This document shows, one piece after another, positions 15,738 through 24,570 of a DNA stretch of 64,000 nt. The notes below the pieces were generated by a model. The model had not been told where the DNA came from and did not search any database. It saw only the letters and a program-made list of their open reading frames with translations. The position numbers and the translations under genes are program-made. The stretch comes from Stenotrophomonas maltophilia R551-3 (GTDB lineage: Bacteria; Pseudomonadota; Gammaproteobacteria; Xanthomonadales; Xanthomonadaceae): contig NC_011071.1 of the NCBI RefSeq assembly GCF_000020665.1, positions 2,656,501 through 2,720,500 of the forward strand. The letters run 5' to 3'. Every line of letters begins with the position of its first letter. Positions within the stretch are counted from its first letter, which is position 1.

Positions 15738-16643
15738 ATGGATTCCTTCAACCTGATGCGTGCCTTCCGCCGCATCGTCGAACGCGGCGGGCTGGCCCGC
15801 GCCGCTGAAGACCTGGGCATGTCGCCGGCCGGGCTCAGCAAGCAGCTGCGCACGCTGGAAGCGCACCTGGGCGTGGTGCTGCTGCAGCGGACCACGCGGC
15901 GCATGAGCCTGACCGAGACCGGCCACGCCTATTACCGCGAATGCTGCCGCCTGCTCGACGAGCTGGAGGCGCTGGAACGCGGCATCGCCGAACAGCGCGG
16001 CGACGTGGCCGGGCGCCTGCGCGTCAATGCACCGCAATCATTCGCGCTGAGCACGCTGTCGCCGCTGCTGCCACGCTTCCTGCAGCAGCATCCGCAACTG
16101 TCGCTGGACCTTGTGATGGAAGACCGCCTGCTTGATGCGGTGGGCGAAGGTTTCGATGTGTCGCTGCGGTTGCGTGCCGAGCTGGACGACTCGCGGCTGG
16201 TAGCGCGCCGCTTGGCCTCGCTGCAGCAGGTGCTGTGCGCGGCCCCGTCCTACCTGCAGCAGCACCCGGCACCGCAGGCGGTGGACGAGCTGCAGGCGCA
16301 CAGCGTGCTGGCCTACAGCCTGTCCGACTCGCCCGGCAGTTGGCCGCTGCTCGGCCCTGATGGGCAGGTAACGATCACCCTGCCCGCGCGCGTCACCGTC
16401 AACAACAGCCTGCTGCTGCGCGACCTGCTGGTGGCCGGCATGGGCATCGGCGCCCTGCCCTCGTTCCTGGCGGCACCGGCGCTGGCCCGTGGCGAACTGC
16501 AGCAGGTGCTGCCCGACCACCGCTATCCGCCACGCTTCGTGCATGCGGTCTACCCCACCTCGCGCCACCTGCAGCCCAAGGTGCGTGCCTTCATCGATTT
16601 CCTGCACGCCGAGCTGCCCGGCTGCGCCGGCCTGGATTCGTAA
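15738..16643 (+). CDS. LysR-family transcriptional regulator
   Basis: A 301-residue LysR protein. The helix-turn-helix lies in residues 1-60 (FNLMRAFRRIVERGGLARAA, then GLSKQLRTLEAHLG), followed by the effector domain ending in HAVYPTSRHLQPKVRAFIDF. The start at 15738 gives the canonical LysR N-terminus; an in-frame ATG at 15678 would add 20 residues. It lies between the divergent fatty acid hydroxylase and the downstream DsbA-family and cyclase genes; the 92-bp gap to the latter suggests it may control them. Confidence 0.88.
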   Translation: MDSFNLMRAFRRIVERGGLARAAEDLGMSPAGLSKQLRTLEAHLGVVLLQRTTRRMSLTETGHAYYRECCRLLDELEALERGIAEQRGDVAGRLRVNAPQSFALSTLSPLLPRFLQQHPQLSLDLVMEDRLLDAVGEGFDVSLRLRAELDDSRLVARRLASLQQVLCAAPSYLQQHPAPQAVDELQAHSVLAYSLSDSPGSWPLLGPDGQVTITLPARVTVNNSLLLRDLLVAGMGIGALPSFLAAPALARGELQQVLPDHRYPPRFVHAVYPTSRHLQPKVRAFIDFLHAELPGCAGLDS

Positions 16644-16735
16644 CCGCCAGCGAAAACTGAGCTGCCCGCGGCGTGCTGTTTCAGACGCGCCGCGCTGCCT
16701 AATCTGCCGCCTCCCCTCTCACCGATGGCAGGCAG

Positions 16736-17386
16736 ATGTCTTCCGTTCCTTCCCCCGCCACCGCCGCGCCGGTGGTCGATTTCTTCCACGACGTGGTCTG
16801 CGGCTGGTGCTTTGTGCTGGCCCCGCGCCTGCAGCAGGTCTCCGCCGAACTCGGCATCCAGGTGCGTCACCGCAGCTTCGTGCTGCAGGACTCGCGCGCG
16901 CAGATGGTCGAGGTGTTCGGCTCGATGGAGCGCGCCAAGGCGATCATCCTGCGCCACTGGACCGACTGCGCCGCGCATGAAGACACTGCGCGCATCGATA
17001 TCGAAGGCATGCGTGCACAGGACTTCGAGTATCCGTCCGGCTGGCTCGGCGCACTGGCCTGCCAAGCCGCCGGCATGCTCGGTGGCAACGACGCCCATGG
17101 CGCGATGTTCGATGCCGTGCAGTGGGCGCACCTGCACCAGCACCGCAACATCGGCGACGCCGAAGTACTGCTGGATATCGCCGAAGCACTGGGCCACCTG
17201 CGTGGCGCCTTCGCTGACCACATGCGCAGCGACGCAGCAGCCCGGCGTGTGCAGGCCGACCGTGCCGAAGCCGCGGCCCTCGGCATCCGCTCCATTCCCA
17301 CCGTGATCGGTGGCAACGGCCTGCGCCTGCAGACCCTGCCGCTGCCGCAACTGCGCCAAGCCCTGGCGCACCTGGTCGCGGCCTGA
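16736..17386 (+). CDS. DsbA-family thioredoxin-fold protein
   Basis: A 216-residue cytoplasmic thioredoxin-like protein of the DsbA/FrnE type. It has no signal peptide. The active-site CxxC is in DVVCGWCFVLAP (about residues 22-25), the helical insertion follows, and the cis-Pro loop is in IRSIPTVIGGNG. Proteins of this kind act as disulfide isomerases, glutathione-dependent isomerases or redox chaperones in the cytoplasm. It is followed after 35 bp by the secreted cyclase gene with a good GGAG, so the two form an operon, probably controlled by the adjacent LysR. Confidence 0.85.
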   Translation: MSSVPSPATAAPVVDFFHDVVCGWCFVLAPRLQQVSAELGIQVRHRSFVLQDSRAQMVEVFGSMERAKAIILRHWTDCAAHEDTARIDIEGMRAQDFEYPSGWLGALACQAAGMLGGNDAHGAMFDAVQWAHLHQHRNIGDAEVLLDIAEALGHLRGAFADHMRSDAAARRVQADRAEAAALGIRSIPTVIGGNGLRLQTLPLPQLRQALAHLVAA

Positions 17387-17421
17387 GCCGCACCATCCCC
17401 CACCCTGCAAGGAGACTCCCC

Positions 17422-18429
17422 ATGACCCCACGTACCCTGGCCACCGCGCTGGCCCTGCTGCTGGCCGGCACCGCCGCTTCCACCACCGTATCCGCGCACG
17501 AACGCGTTCCCTCCGGCCAGCAGGTCGGCACCAGCCCCTGGGGGCCGAAGGACGAGATCGGCCGCCTCAACCTGATCACCGACGCCTCGCGCGCAGCGAT
17601 CCTGTCGCGGGTCAGTGGCGGCAAGGCCTATGACCTGGCCACCGAATACTACGTCGGCATGCCCAGCTGGCAGGATGCCGGCGACCCGCACTACCAGTTC
17701 TGGATGACCCACACCCCGCGCGGCACGGTGATGGATGATCCGATGGGCGTGGGCGAGACCATGAACCTCACCCGCAGCTACACCGGCACCGCATTCTCGA
17801 TGTACAGCCACACCGGCACCCACATCGATGCGCTGAACCACTTCGGCATCCACGGAAAGATCTGGAACGGCTTCGAGGCCGACAAGCACCTCGGTGACCG
17901 TGGCTGGAACGTCACCGGCATCGAGAAATTCCCGCCGCTGATCGCGCGTGGCGTGCTGATCGACGTGGCCGGCGCCAAGGGCGTGGACATGCTGCCGGAC
18001 AGCTACCGCGTCACCCGCCAGGACCTGAAGGATGCGCTGGCACGCCAGCAGGTGAAGCTGCAGCAGGGTGACATCGTGCTGATCCGCACCGGCCGCATGC
18101 GCCTGTTCGAGCAGCCCAAGGCCTACATGGCCAACCCGCCGGGCATGGGCCTGGACGCCGCGCGCTTCCTGGTCGAGGACAGCGGCGCGATGATTGTCGG
18201 CGCCGACAACCTCAGCTTCGAGACCTTCCCCTCGGAGGTGTCCGACGACTACGTGCCGCTGCACACCTACCTGCTGGCCCAGCAGGGCGCGCCGATCATC
18301 GAGCTGGTGGCGCTGGACGAACTGGCCCGCGACAAGGTCTATGAGTTCGCCTTCATCGGTGGCCCGCTGAAGATCCGCGGCGGCGATGCCGCGCCGCTGC
18401 GCCCGGTGGCGCTGCCGGTGCGCCCGTAA
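17422..18429 (+). CDS. Cyclase family protein (kynurenine formamidase-like), exported
   Basis: A 335-residue protein of the metal-dependent cyclase/KynB fold. A signal peptide (ALALLLAGTAASTTVSA) leads the mature chain. The metal motif is SHTGTHIDALNHFG, the family HxGTHxDxPxH with Ala in place of the usual Pro. Further family features are GDIVLIRTGRM and the C-terminal acidic strand segment. Family members hydrolyse formylkynurenine or cyclise polyketides and isatin-like compounds; the exported form suggests an external aromatic or lactone substrate. It has an AAGGAGA ribosome site and follows the DsbA-family gene. Confidence 0.85.
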   Translation: MTPRTLATALALLLAGTAASTTVSAHERVPSGQQVGTSPWGPKDEIGRLNLITDASRAAILSRVSGGKAYDLATEYYVGMPSWQDAGDPHYQFWMTHTPRGTVMDDPMGVGETMNLTRSYTGTAFSMYSHTGTHIDALNHFGIHGKIWNGFEADKHLGDRGWNVTGIEKFPPLIARGVLIDVAGAKGVDMLPDSYRVTRQDLKDALARQQVKLQQGDIVLIRTGRMRLFEQPKAYMANPPGMGLDAARFLVEDSGAMIVGADNLSFETFPSEVSDDYVPLHTYLLAQQGAPIIELVALDELARDKVYEFAFIGGPLKIRGGDAAPLRPVALPVRP

Positions 18430-18480
18430 CCGGGAGTGCCCGTGCCTGTAGGTGCCGCCCCTGGTCGGCACCGTTTTCCC

Positions 18481-18540
18481 ATCCACGCATGGCGTGGATC
18501 TACTGGAGAGAACCCTGGTAGATCCACGCCATGCGTGGAT
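18481..18540. repeat. Inverted pair of SMAG-type hairpins
   Basis: ATCCACGC-ATG-GCGTGGAT then CTAC (18481-18503), and GTAG then ATCCACGC-CAT-GCGTGGAT (18518-18540), heads facing each other across 14 nt. Located between the cyclase stop codon and the LexA box of imuA, it could act as the transcript end for the cyclase operon. Confidence 0.85.
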
Positions 18541-18583
18541 GCTTTAGCCCTTCAGCAACCTGAAACCCGACCTTCCGATTTAA

Positions 18584-18598
18584 TTAGTAATTCTACTC
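18584..18598. promoter_or_regulatory. LexA box upstream of imuA
   Basis: TTAG-TAATTC-TACTC fits the Xanthomonadaceae LexA target pattern TTAG-N6-TACTA except the last base. It lies 128 bp upstream of the imuA start, at the head of a cassette known to be SOS-induced in related bacteria. The E. coli-type box CTGT-N8-ACAG is absent, as expected for this family. Confidence 0.75.
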
Positions 18599-18725
18599 AC
18601 AAGGCGAGTAGCATGTCCGGTCTCAGCCCCTGATACCGGCCCGTCGATACTCGCGCCATGCCCGCCGTTTCCGCCCGTTCCTGCCGCTTCCAGCCCGCTC
18701 GGCGCCTCCCTTGGAGGACCGGCTG

Positions 18726-19340
18726 ATGGGTGCTGTCGTCGCCCTCGACCGGCTGCTGGACGGGCGTCAGCTGTGGCGCGGCCCGGCTCGCCAGGGGCCG
18801 GCCAGCGACCACCTGGCCAGCGGTCACCCGGCACTGGACGCACGCCTGCCCGGCGGTGGCTGGCCGGCCAGCGGGCTGTGCGAGGTGCTGCAGGCCGCGC
18901 CCGGCGTCGGCGAGCTGGCGCTGGTCTGGCCGGCGCTGGCGAAGCTGAGCCAGCGCGACCGCCCGATCGTGCTGGTCGCCCCGCCCTACCGCCCGCATGC
19001 CCCGGCCTGGGCGGCTGCCGGGCTGGACCTGGCCCAGCTGCAGATCATCCACGCCGCACCGAAACAGGCGCTGTGGGCCGCCGAACAGTGCCTGCGCTCT
19101 GCGGCCTGCGCGGCGGTGCTGTGTTGGCCACACCAGGCCGACGACCGCTCACTGCGCCGGCTGCAGGTGGCTGCCGACAGCGGCCAGTGCCTGGGCTTCG
19201 TGTTCCGCGAGGCGCAGGCAGCGCGCAACCCCTCCCCGGCCAGCCTGCGCCTGCAGCTCGACCACGGCCAGGTACGGGTGCTGAAGTGCCGTGGCGGCCT
19301 GCCACCGGCGCAGCCGTTGCCACTGGCCATCGCCCACTGA
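18726..19340 (+). CDS. imuA: ImuA, SOS mutagenesis accessory protein
   Basis: A 204-residue RecA-related protein of the ImuA (SulA-like) family. It begins MGAVVALDRLLDGRQLWRG and contains the RecA-like core strands (GLCEVLQAAPGVGELALVWP, where a Walker-A-like loop would be, and PIVLVAPPY). ImuA pairs with ImuB and DnaE2 for error-prone repair after DNA damage. The start at 18726 has GGAGG about 10 nt upstream; a TTG at 18711 is less likely. It is the first gene of a three-gene LexA-controlled operon, with 9 bp to imuB. Confidence 0.88.
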   Translation: MGAVVALDRLLDGRQLWRGPARQGPASDHLASGHPALDARLPGGGWPASGLCEVLQAAPGVGELALVWPALAKLSQRDRPIVLVAPPYRPHAPAWAAAGLDLAQLQIIHAAPKQALWAAEQCLRSAACAAVLCWPHQADDRSLRRLQVAADSGQCLGFVFREAQAARNPSPASLRLQLDHGQVRVLKCRGGLPPAQPLPLAIAH

Positions 19341-19349
19341 GGCCGCGTC

Positions 19350-20759
19350 ATGCATTGGGCCTGCCTGTTGTTGCCGCAGCTGGCACTGGACAGCGTGCTG
19401 CGCCTGCAGCCGGACCCGCAGCGGCCACTGGTGCTGCTGCAGGGGCCGGCACAGCGTCGCGTACTGCGTGCGGTCAGCCCATCGGCACGCGCAGCGGGGC
19501 TGCGCCCGGGCATGCTGCTGTCGGCTGCGCAGGTGCTGGTGCAGGACATGCACCTGCACGACTACGACCCGAACGCCGAACAGCACACCCGGCAGCTGCT
19601 GGCCAGTTGGGCCTACGCCTACAGCTCGCAGGTCAGCCTCGATTTTCCGCACGCGCTGGTCATGGAGATCGGCGCCAGTCGCGCCCTGTTCGGTGACTGG
19701 CTGACGATCGAAAAGCGCCTACGCAACGAACTGCATGAACTCGGTTTCCGCCACCGCCTGGTGGCCGCGCCCACCGCGCATGCCGCGCGCGTGCTGGCCA
19801 ACGTCCACGACGGCCTCGGCATCGATGCGCAGCAGCTGCCAGCGGCACTGGCGCAGTTGCCATTGCCGCGCTGTGGCCTGCCCAGCGAAGCGGTGACCGT
19901 GCTCGGTCGTTCCGGTCTGCGCACGCTGGGTGCGGTGCTCGAACTGCCGCGCGACAGCCTGGCCCGGCGCTTCTCACCCGAGGTGCTGCAGCAACTGGAT
20001 GCGCTGCGCGGCCTGCCCACCGCGCCACTGCGCTACTACCAGCCACCGGATCGTTTCGATGCGCGCATCGAATTCGAATACGAGATCGAATCCAGCCAGG
20101 CCCTGCTGTTCCCGCTGCGTCGCCTGCTGCTGGACCTGGCTGCGTTCCTGTGTTCGCGCGATGGCGGCGTGCAGCGCTTCGACCTGCATTTCGAGCATGA
20201 CCTGCTGCCGGCCAGCGTGCTGACCATCGGCCTGCTGGCACCCGAGCGCGATCCCGCGCTGCTGTTCGAGATCGCACGCAACCGCATGGAAGCCTTCGCC
20301 CTGCCGGCCGGCAGCCGCGCACTGCGCCTGCAGGCCGAGCAACTGCCACCGTTCGTGCCCGCAGCGCGTGACCTGTTCGATACCCGGCCGGCGCAGGCGA
20401 TGCCTTGGAACCAGCTGCGCGAGCGCCTGCGCGCTCGGCTCGGCGATGACGCCGTGCAGCCGCTGGCGGTGCAGGCCGACCACCGCCCCGAGCGCGCCAG
20501 CGGCACCCAGCCTGCGGCCAAGCCACCGGCATACTGGCCACTGCGCCCCGGTTGGCTGCTGGATACCCCACAACCGCTGCGTGATCCGCGCCTGCGCATC
20601 GTCACCGGGCCGGAGCGGATCGAATCGGGCTGGTGGGACCAGGCCGATGCGCGCCGCGATTACTACGTGGTGGAAACCGCGCATGGCCAGCGCGGCTGGG
20701 CTTTCCGTGACCGCAATGATCCGCATGCGCCGTGGATGCTGCACGGCTGGTTCGGCTGA
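19350..20759 (+). CDS. imuB: ImuB, catalytically inactive Y-family polymerase homologue
   Basis: A 469-residue protein of the DinB/UmuC fold, ImuB branch. The N-terminal HWACLLLPQLALDSVLRLQP replaces the usual acidic active-site motif, so it is expected to lack polymerase activity and to act as the clamp-binding adaptor that joins ImuA and DnaE2. A palm/fingers region, a helix-hairpin-helix-like segment (LGRSGLRTLGAVLELPRDSL) and a C-terminal tail (RDYYVVETAHGQRGWAFRDR) are visible. Length matches the family. It lies 9 bp after imuA and 6 bp before dnaE2. Confidence 0.9.
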   Translation: MHWACLLLPQLALDSVLRLQPDPQRPLVLLQGPAQRRVLRAVSPSARAAGLRPGMLLSAAQVLVQDMHLHDYDPNAEQHTRQLLASWAYAYSSQVSLDFPHALVMEIGASRALFGDWLTIEKRLRNELHELGFRHRLVAAPTAHAARVLANVHDGLGIDAQQLPAALAQLPLPRCGLPSEAVTVLGRSGLRTLGAVLELPRDSLARRFSPEVLQQLDALRGLPTAPLRYYQPPDRFDARIEFEYEIESSQALLFPLRRLLLDLAAFLCSRDGGVQRFDLHFEHDLLPASVLTIGLLAPERDPALLFEIARNRMEAFALPAGSRALRLQAEQLPPFVPAARDLFDTRPAQAMPWNQLRERLRARLGDDAVQPLAVQADHRPERASGTQPAAKPPAYWPLRPGWLLDTPQPLRDPRLRIVTGPERIESGWWDQADARRDYYVVETAHGQRGWAFRDRNDPHAPWMLHGWFG

Positions 20760-20765
20760 GCCGTC

Positions 20766-23700
20766 ATGTACAACGAACTGCCCGGCTACGCCGAACTGCA
20801 CTGCCTGTCGGCCTTCAGTTTCCAGCGTGGCGCCTCGATCGCCGAAGAACTGTTCGCGCGCGCCGCTGGCCAGGGCTACCGCGCGTTGGCGATCACCGAC
20901 GAATGCTCGCTGGCCGGCATCGTGCGCGCCTGGCAGGCGGCGAAGACGCATGGCGTGGCGCTGATCGTCGGCGCCGAATTCCAGGTCGAGGACGGGCCGA
21001 AGCTGGCCCTGCTGTGCACCGACCAGGCCGCCTACGCCGGCTTGTGCCAGTTGATCACCACCTGCCGGCGGCGCGCGGCCAAGGGCGAATACCGCTGCCT
21101 GCGCGAGGACCTGCTCGGCCTGCCCGACGGCCTGCTGTGCCTGTGGCTGGACCGGCAACCGGCCGCCATCGATCTGGAACTGTTGCGCGCCGGCTTCGAT
21201 GATCGGCTGTGGTTGGCGGTGGAACTGCACCACGAACACGACGACGCACGCCGCCTGCAACAGCTGCAGGCCTTCGGCGAACGCCACCGCCTGCCGCTGG
21301 TGGCCAGTGGTGATGTGCACATGCACGTGCGCCGCCGCCGCGCCCTGCAGGACACACTGACCGCCATCCGCCACCGCTGCAGCGTGGCCGAGGCCGGCTG
21401 GCGCCTGTTTCCCAACGGCGAGCGCCACCTGCGCCCGCGTACCGCACTGGCCCAGCTGTATCCGTCCGAACTGCTGGCCGAGACCCTGCGCATCGCCGAG
21501 CGCTGCCACTTCACCCTGGAGCAGCTGCAGTACACCTATCCGCGCGAGCTGGTGCCCGAGGGCCACGACCCGGACAGCTGGCTGCGCGTACTGGTCGAGC
21601 GCGGCATCCCGTGGCGCTGGAAAGGCGGCATCGAACCGGCACAACGCAAACAGATCGAGCACGAACTGGCATTGATCCGGGAAAAAAACTACGCCTCCTA
21701 CTTCCTCACTGTGCAGGACATCGTGCGCTTCGCGCGCAGCCAGGACATCCTCTGCCAGGGCCGCGGCTCGGCGGCCAACTCTGCGGTGTGCTTCGTGCTG
21801 GGCGTGACCGAGATCGACCCGGCGCGCAGCAACCTGCTGTTCGAGCGCTTCATCTCCGCTGAGCGCGATGAACCACCGGATATCGACATCGACTTCGAGC
21901 ACGAGCGCCGCGAGGAAGTACTGCAGTACGTGTTCAAGCGCTATGGCCGCGAACGCGCTGCGTTGACTGCGGTGGCCATCAGCTACCGTGGCCGCAGCGC
22001 GATCCGCGACGTGGCCCGTGCGCTTGGCCTGCCGATGGACCAGGTCAACGAACTGGGCGCGGCGATGGACCACTGGGGCGGCCATGTGCCGCTGCCGGAG
22101 ACCCTGCGCGAGCGCGGCTTCGATCCGGAAACACCGCTGATGCGGCGGTTGCTGGCGCTGACCGCCGAGCTGATCGACTTCCCGCGCCACCTGTCGCAGC
22201 ACCCGGGCGGCTTCGTGATTTCCGAGCATCCGCTGTCGACCCTGGTGCCGGTGGAGAACGCGGCGATGGCCGACCGCACCGTCATCCAGTGGGACAAGGA
22301 CGATCTGGATGCCACTGGCCTGATGAAGGTCGACTGCCTGGCGCTGGGCATGCTCACCGCCATCCGCAAATGCCTGGCGATGCTGCAGCAGCATGGCCTG
22401 CACAGCGGGCGCATGGATGCGATCGAGGATGACGACAAGCCCACCTACGACATGATCTGCGCCGCCGACACCATCGGCGTGTTCCAGATCGAGTCGCGCG
22501 CGCAGATGGCGATGCTGCCACGCCTGCAGCCACGCGAGTTCTATGACCTGGTGATCGAGGTGGCGATCGTGCGCCCCGGCCCGATCCAGGGTGACATGGT
22601 CCATCCTTACCTTGAGCGGCGGCGGCTCCTGCGCGAACAGGGACCGGACGCGTTGAACGACCCGGACAACCCGCTCTACCCGCCGCAGCTGAAGCGCGTG
22701 TTCGCGCGCACCCTCGGCGTGCCGCTGTTCCAGGAACAGGTGATGCAGCTGGCGGTGGATGCGGCCGGCTATACCCCGGGCGAGGCCGATGCCCTGCGCC
22801 GCTCGATGGCCGCATGGAAACGCCGTGGCGGGCTTGAACCGCATCGCGAGAAGCTGCTGGCCGGTATGCTGAAGAACAACTTCAGCCGCGAATACGGCGA
22901 GCACCTGTTCGAGCAGATCAAGGGATTCGGCGATTACGGTTTCCCGGAAAGCCACGCCGCCAGTTTCGCCCTGCTGACCTATGCCAGCTGCTGGCTGAAG
23001 TGCCATTATCCGGCCGCGTTCACCGCCAGCCTGATCAACAGCCAGCCACTGGGTTTCTACAGCCCCGACCAGCTGCTGCAGGACGCGCGCCGGCATGGTA
23101 TCCGCGTGCTGCCGGTGGACGTGCGCCACAGCGACTGGGACTGCACCCTGGATTTCAGCAAGGGGCCGGCCGCGATCCGGCTCGGCCTGCGCCTGGTCGA
23201 TGGCTGCAACGAGCCCGCCGTGCGGGCCATCATGCGCGAACGTGCGCGGCGCCCGTTCGACGATGTGGGCGACCTGTGCCAGCGCACCGCACTGGACCGC
23301 CGCCAGCAGGGCCTGCTGGCCGATGCCGGTGCGCTGCGTGGGCTCAGCGGCCATCGCCATCGTGCACGCTGGGATATCTCCGGTGTGGAAAACCGGCTGC
23401 CGCTGTTCGACCAGGCCCGCGCCACCGCCGAAGCCCGCGTGCCGCTGCCCCTGCCCAGCGCCTGGGAAGACATGCAGGCCGATTACCGCAGCACCGGCAC
23501 CACGCTTGGCCGCCATCCGATCTCGTTCCTGCGCGCACAGCTACGCAGCCGCGGCTGCCTGGATGCCGCACAGCTGGCTGGCCACGGCCATGGCCGGCGC
23601 GTGCGTATCGCCGGCCTGGTGCGCATGCGCCAGCGCCCGCAGACCGCCAGTGGCGTCACCTTCCTCACCCTTGAAGACGAGACCGGCATGGTCAATGCCG

Positions 23701-23876
23701 TGGTCTGGCGGCACCTGGCCGATCGCCAGCACCGGGTGCTGGTCGATACCCAGCTGATGCAGATCGATGGCCGCCTGGAACGCGTTGATGGCGTGCAACA
23801 CGTCATCGTGCAGCACATGCACTGCCTGGATGAACTGCTGCAGGGACTGCGCAGCCACAGCCGCGATTTCCACTGA
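20766..23876 (+). CDS. dnaE2: Error-prone DNA polymerase DnaE2 (ImuC)
   Basis: A 1036-residue C-family polymerase. An N-terminal PHP domain ([20 protein letters not shown], followed by [13 protein letters not shown]) leads into the polymerase palm, with the catalytic acidic motif [15 protein letters not shown] and the upstream [15 protein letters not shown] loop, then fingers, helix-hairpin-helix and an OB-fold domain near the C-terminus ([20 protein letters not shown]). The PHP histidines are partly altered, consistent with no proofreading. DnaE2 copies across lesions during SOS and causes induced mutation. It ends the imuA-imuB-dnaE2 operon. Confidence 0.95.
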   Translation: MYNELPGYAELHCLSAFSFQRGASIAEELFARAAGQGYRALAITDECSLAGIVRAWQAAKTHGVALIVGAEFQVEDGPKLALLCTDQAAYAGLCQLITTCRRRAAKGEYRCLREDLLGLPDGLLCLWLDRQPAAIDLELLRAGFDDRLWLAVELHHEHDDARRLQQLQAFGERHRLPLVASGDVHMHVRRRRALQDTLTAIRHRCSVAEAGWRLFPNGERHLRPRTALAQLYPSELLAETLRIAERCHFTLEQLQYTYPRELVPEGHDPDSWLRVLVERGIPWRWKGGIEPAQRKQIEHELALIREKNYASYFLTVQDIVRFARSQDILCQGRGSAANSAVCFVLGVTEIDPARSNLLFERFISAERDEPPDIDIDFEHERREEVLQYVFKRYGRERAALTAVAISYRGRSAIRDVARALGLPMDQVNELGAAMDHWGGHVPLPETLRERGFDPETPLMRRLLALTAELIDFPRHLSQHPGGFVISEHPLSTLVPVENAAMADRTVIQWDKDDLDATGLMKVDCLALGMLTAIRKCLAMLQQHGLHSGRMDAIEDDDKPTYDMICAADTIGVFQIESRAQMAMLPRLQPREFYDLVIEVAIVRPGPIQGDMVHPYLERRRLLREQGPDALNDPDNPLYPPQLKRVFARTLGVPLFQEQVMQLAVDAAGYTPGEADALRRSMAAWKRRGGLEPHREKLLAGMLKNNFSREYGEHLFEQIKGFGDYGFPESHAASFALLTYASCWLKCHYPAAFTASLINSQPLGFYSPDQLLQDARRHGIRVLPVDVRHSDWDCTLDFSKGPAAIRLGLRLVDGCNEPAVRAIMRERARRPFDDVGDLCQRTALDRRQQGLLADAGALRGLSGHRHRARWDISGVENRLPLFDQARATAEARVPLPLPSAWEDMQADYRSTGTTLGRHPISFLRAQLRSRGCLDAAQLAGHGHGRRVRIAGLVRMRQRPQTASGVTFLTLEDETGMVNAVVWRHLADRQHRVLVDTQLMQIDGRLERVDGVQHVIVQHMHCLDELLQGLRSHSRDFH

Positions 23877-23957
23877 CGATACACAACGTCACACAACGAA
23901 CTGGCCATTGCCGGTCCGCATCCGCTATCGTCGGCACATCCAAGGAAGGACGACCCG

Positions 23958-24464
23958 ATGTCCCGTGCGCTGCTGCTGACCACCCTGGTGGTCTCGACCC
24001 TCGCCCTGCTTGTTTCCGGCTGGACCGCCTGGAACCTGCATCGCAGCCAATCGCCACAGCGCATCATCGAGGCACGCGGGCTGATCATCCACGATGCAAG
24101 CGGCCAGCCGCGGGTAATCCTCGGCGCACCGGTTCCCGATCCGCTCAGCCAGGGCCGTACCCAGGGGCCGCGCGCCACCGCCCTGTCCGGCCTGATCCTG
24201 CTCGGCCCCGACGGCTCCGAACGCGGCGGCTACGGCACCAGCGACCGCGGCGGCGAAGCCCTGCTCACCCTGGACGATGCCACCGGCACCACCGAAGTAT
24301 TCAAGGTCGTCGCCAATCCGGACCGTGGCGCCAGCCTGATGGTCAAGCACCAGAACAACACCGGCGCCATGCTCACCTCCTGGCAGGGCAAGCCGGAGCT
24401 GATGTTCGTCGATGACAGCGGCCAGTCCTACTACGTGCGCCCCGGCGCCAACGCCGCACCCTGA
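23958..24464 (+). CDS. Membrane-anchored protein of unknown function
   Basis: A 168-residue protein with one N-terminal membrane anchor (LLLTTLVVSTLALLVSGWTAW, residues 5-25) and an external part made of short beta units with the recurring pattern hydrophobic-hydrophobic-D-x-x-G (LIIHDASGQPRVIL, LILLGPDGSERGGY, ALLTLDDATGTTEVF, ELMFVDDSGQSYYV). I do not recognise a named family. It has an AAGGA ribosome site, stands 81 bp after dnaE2, and is followed by three REP hairpins. It may be a stand-alone gene rather than part of the SOS operon. Confidence 0.7.
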   Translation: MSRALLLTTLVVSTLALLVSGWTAWNLHRSQSPQRIIEARGLIIHDASGQPRVILGAPVPDPLSQGRTQGPRATALSGLILLGPDGSERGGYGTSDRGGEALLTLDDATGTTEVFKVVANPDRGASLMVKHQNNTGAMLTSWQGKPELMFVDDSGQSYYVRPGANAAP

Positions 24465-24473
24465 TCTGCTTCT

Positions 24474-24570
24474 GTAGCGTCGAGCCATGCTCGACTGCTT
24501 CTACACAACAGCAGCCGAGCATGGCTCGGCTCTACAAAGGCGAAGCAAAGTCGAGCAAGCTCGACTCTAC
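24474..24570. repeat. Three SMAG-type hairpins in a row
   Basis: Unit 1: GTAG plus GTCGAGC-CAT-GCTCGAC (24474-24495). Unit 2: AGCCGAGC-ATG-GCTCGGCT plus CTAC (24513-24535). Unit 3: AGTCGAGC-AA-GCTCGACT plus CTAC (24549-24570). The CTAC end of unit 3 contains the stop codon of the MocR gene, which reads TAG from the GTAG head on the minus strand. Confidence 0.8.

Noticed and set aside
19974..23516. Very long open frame on the minus strand across dnaE2 (about 1180 codons)
   Set aside because: It is the antisense frame of a GC-rich gene; the plus-strand product is a full-length DnaE2 with all motifs, and the antisense protein has low-complexity His/Arg/Gln content and no domain.
24474..24570. 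CRISPR-like array
   Set aside because: The three units alternate in orientation, differ in stem sequence and have no regular spacers; they are SMAG hairpins.
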